Below are positions 62,678 to 64,000 of a DNA stretch of 64,000 nt, piece after piece (position 1 is the stretch's first letter; each line of letters starts with the position of its first letter). The notes below the pieces were generated by a model that searched no databases, was not told where the DNA came from, and was given only the letters and a program-made list of their open reading frames with translations. The DNA is from Microbacterium sp. AB (GTDB lineage Bacteria > Actinomycetota > Actinomycetes > Actinomycetales > Microbacteriaceae). The translations under genes and the position numbers were made by a program. The stretch spans positions 1,922,001 to 1,986,000 of the forward strand of contig NZ_CP118157.1 of NCBI RefSeq assembly GCF_032878875.1, given 5' to 3'.

Positions 62678-64000
62678 ATGTCGTCCCGCACCCTCACCGC
62701 AGCAGCCTCCCTCTCCGCGCTCGTCCTCCTCGCGGGCTGCTCAGCCTCGCCCGAGGCCGACGAGACCTCCGAGCCCGTCGACGGCGGAACGCTCGTCTAC
62801 GCGACGGGCGACGCCGAGCCGACCTGCCTCGACCCCCACGTCGGCGGGAACTATCCGCAGGCGCTCATCAGCACGCAGTACCTCGAGCCGCTCGTCGGCC
62901 GCGACGCCGACGGCACGATCACGCCGTGGCTCGCGACGGAGTGGGAGACCTCCGAGGACGGCCTCACCTGGGACTTCACGCTGCGCGACGACGTCTCGTT
63001 CACCGACGGCACGCCGTTCGACGCGGCGGCCGTCAAGGCGAACATCGAGCACCTGCAGGACCCCGACACGGCCTCCTCGACCGGATACCTCGCCGTGGAG
63101 CAGGTCAGCGAGGTCGAGGTCGTCGACGACGCCCACGTGCGCCTGCACCTGTCCACGCCCAAGTCTGCGCTCCTCGAGGCGCTCAGCCAGCAGTGGACGG
63201 CCATCCAGTCCCCCGCGGGCATCGCGCGGGGGCAGGAGGAGAACTGCCGGGCGCCCATCGGCACAGGGCCCTTCATCGTGGAGGAGTGGGTGCCGCAGCA
63301 GCGCGTCACGCTCGTGCGCAACGAGGACTACGACTCTCCCGGCCCCGAGGCCGACCACGAGGGCCCCGCCTACCTGGACGGCATCGAGTGGCGTTTCATC
63401 CCGGATGCGGCGACGCGGCAGGCCGCGCTCGCCTCCGGGGAGGTCGACGTCGTCGACAACCCCCTGCCGTCCGACATCGCCGCGGCGGAGGGACTCGGCT
63501 TCACGCACATCGACGCGCCGCGTCCCGGGGCGTCGAACCGCATCGAGCTCAACACCGCGCAGGCGCCGTTCGACGACGTCCTCGTGCGGGAGGCGTTCGT
63601 GCGCGCGGCGGACCCGTCGCCCGGCATCGAGTCCCTGTTCCTCGGAGCCGCGACGCGGTCGTACTCGCCGCTGTCGAGCGTGGAGCCCCTCGCCTACTCG
63701 GACGAGTCGCTCTTCGTCACGGATCCCGACGCCGCTGACGACCTGCTCGACGAGGCGGGATGGACCGAGCGCGACGACGACGGCACGCGCGTCAAGGACG
63801 GCGAGCGTCTCACGGTGCGGTTCCCCGTGTCGACCAATCAGTCGACCGCGGCGGAGCAGTCGCTCTTCGAGCAGATCCAGGCGAACGCCGCGGACGCCGG
63901 CTTCGACGTCGTGCTCACGCCCGTGGACCTCTCCGCCTGGTACGGCGCGCTGAGCGCGCACGAGTACGAGGCCGTGAGCGCGCCCTACACGACGGTCGGA
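62678..64000 (+). CDS. ABC transporter substrate-binding lipoprotein, family 5 (runs off the window)
   Basis: The first 441 codons of a DppA/OppA/NikA-type binding protein, open to the end of the window. The signal and lipobox are [10 protein letters not shown], then a Ser/Glu linker and the family-5 fold: [84 protein letters not shown] and [24 protein letters not shown]. The ligand may be a peptide, a metal chelate or a sugar-peptide. ATG 62678 begins the signal peptide. Permease and ATPase genes are expected just outside the window. Two dyads upstream suggest a dedicated regulator. Confidence 0.9.
   Translation, partial: MSSRTLTAAASLSALVLLAGCSASPEADETSEPVDGGTLVYATGDAEPTCLDPHVGGNYPQALISTQYLEPLVGRDADGTITPWLATEWETSEDGLTWDFTLRDDVSFTDGTPFDAAAVKANIEHLQDPDTASSTGYLAVEQVSEVEVVDDAHVRLHLSTPKSALLEALSQQWTAIQSPAGIARGQEENCRAPIGTGPFIVEEWVPQQRVTLVRNEDYDSPGPEADHEGPAYLDGIEWRFIPDAATRQAALASGEVDVVDNPLPSDIAAAEGLGFTHIDAPRPGASNRIELNTAQAPFDDVLVREAFVRAADPSPGIESLFLGAATRSYSPLSSVEPLAYSDESLFVTDPDAADDLLDEAGWTERDDDGTRVKDGERLTVRFPVSTNQSTAAEQSLFEQIQANAADAGFDVVLTPVDLSAWYGALSAHEYEAVSAPYTTVG

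Noticed and set aside
62586..63953. A long frame upstream of and through the right-end gene
   Set aside because: It is a Ser/Arg-rich shadow. The lipoprotein signal and family-5 motifs are in another frame starting at 62678 and open to the window end.

Overview
The window is a very GC-rich stretch of an actinobacterial chromosome, most likely a Microbacterium-like member of the Microbacteriaceae. This is inferred from gene order and protein character: ruvCAB-yajC-secD, rpsP-khpA-rimM-trmD, lepB-rnhB-DUF2469-yraN-comM-dprA-xerC, frequent GTG starts, ATGA or TGATG gene junctions, and many leaderless promoters. I see no tRNA, rRNA, CRISPR array, insertion sequence, prophage or attachment site. 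Most of the window is chromosomal core, with four accessory blocks set into it.

Layout, left to right: protein export and Holliday-junction genes (secD partial, yajC, ruvBAC); gatCAB for tRNA-dependent amidation; a divergent acyl-CoA ligase. A carbohydrate block (about 8.4-18.3 kb) follows, with a GH42 beta-galactosidase-like enzyme, a GH30 enzyme with its MFS carrier, a TetR regulator, a type-B carboxylesterase with a second MFS carrier, and a ROK regulator. Then come ligA, mnmA, a cysteine desulfurase (sulfur donor for MnmA), a TPR thioredoxin, an unusual membrane protein with an embedded lipobox, an AI-2E family permease, a small hydrolase and a wall-associated transglycosylase-like protein. 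A DivIVA-repeat protein, cdsA, frr, pyrH, tsf and rpsB form a translation and phospholipid block. The competence/recombination/secretion block (xerC, dprA, comM, yraN, DUF2469, rnhB, lepB) follows, then rplS, a map gene on the opposite strand, and trmD-rimM-khpA-rpsP.

The right third holds a YbdK-type ligase, an iron-siderophore uptake operon (binding protein, two permeases, ATPase, siderophore-interacting reductase) behind a clear DtxR/IdeR box, and a glycerol operon (glpD-glpF-glpK) divergent from a SorC-family regulator with a perfect palindrome between them. Next are a GspE_N-fused processive glycosyltransferase with a polytopic partner, ffh, a TetR regulator, lipA-lipB, and the start of a peptide/nickel-type ABC uptake gene preceded by two copies of a dyad operator motif.

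Two themes run across the window. First, the exact arrangement TAGACT, six bases, start codon recurs before ruvA, gatC, ligA, mnmA and trmD (close variants before fadD and both TetR genes), which marks leaderless transcripts and fixes the trmD start. Second, strong GC hairpins separate rpsB from tsf, tsf from pyrH, and end several operons. I did not find a system I can call new. The best leads are the embedded-lipobox protein, the tandem DivI1A-repeat protein, the GspE_N-glycosyltransferase pair, SorC control of glycerol genes, and the two-regulator carbohydrate block.
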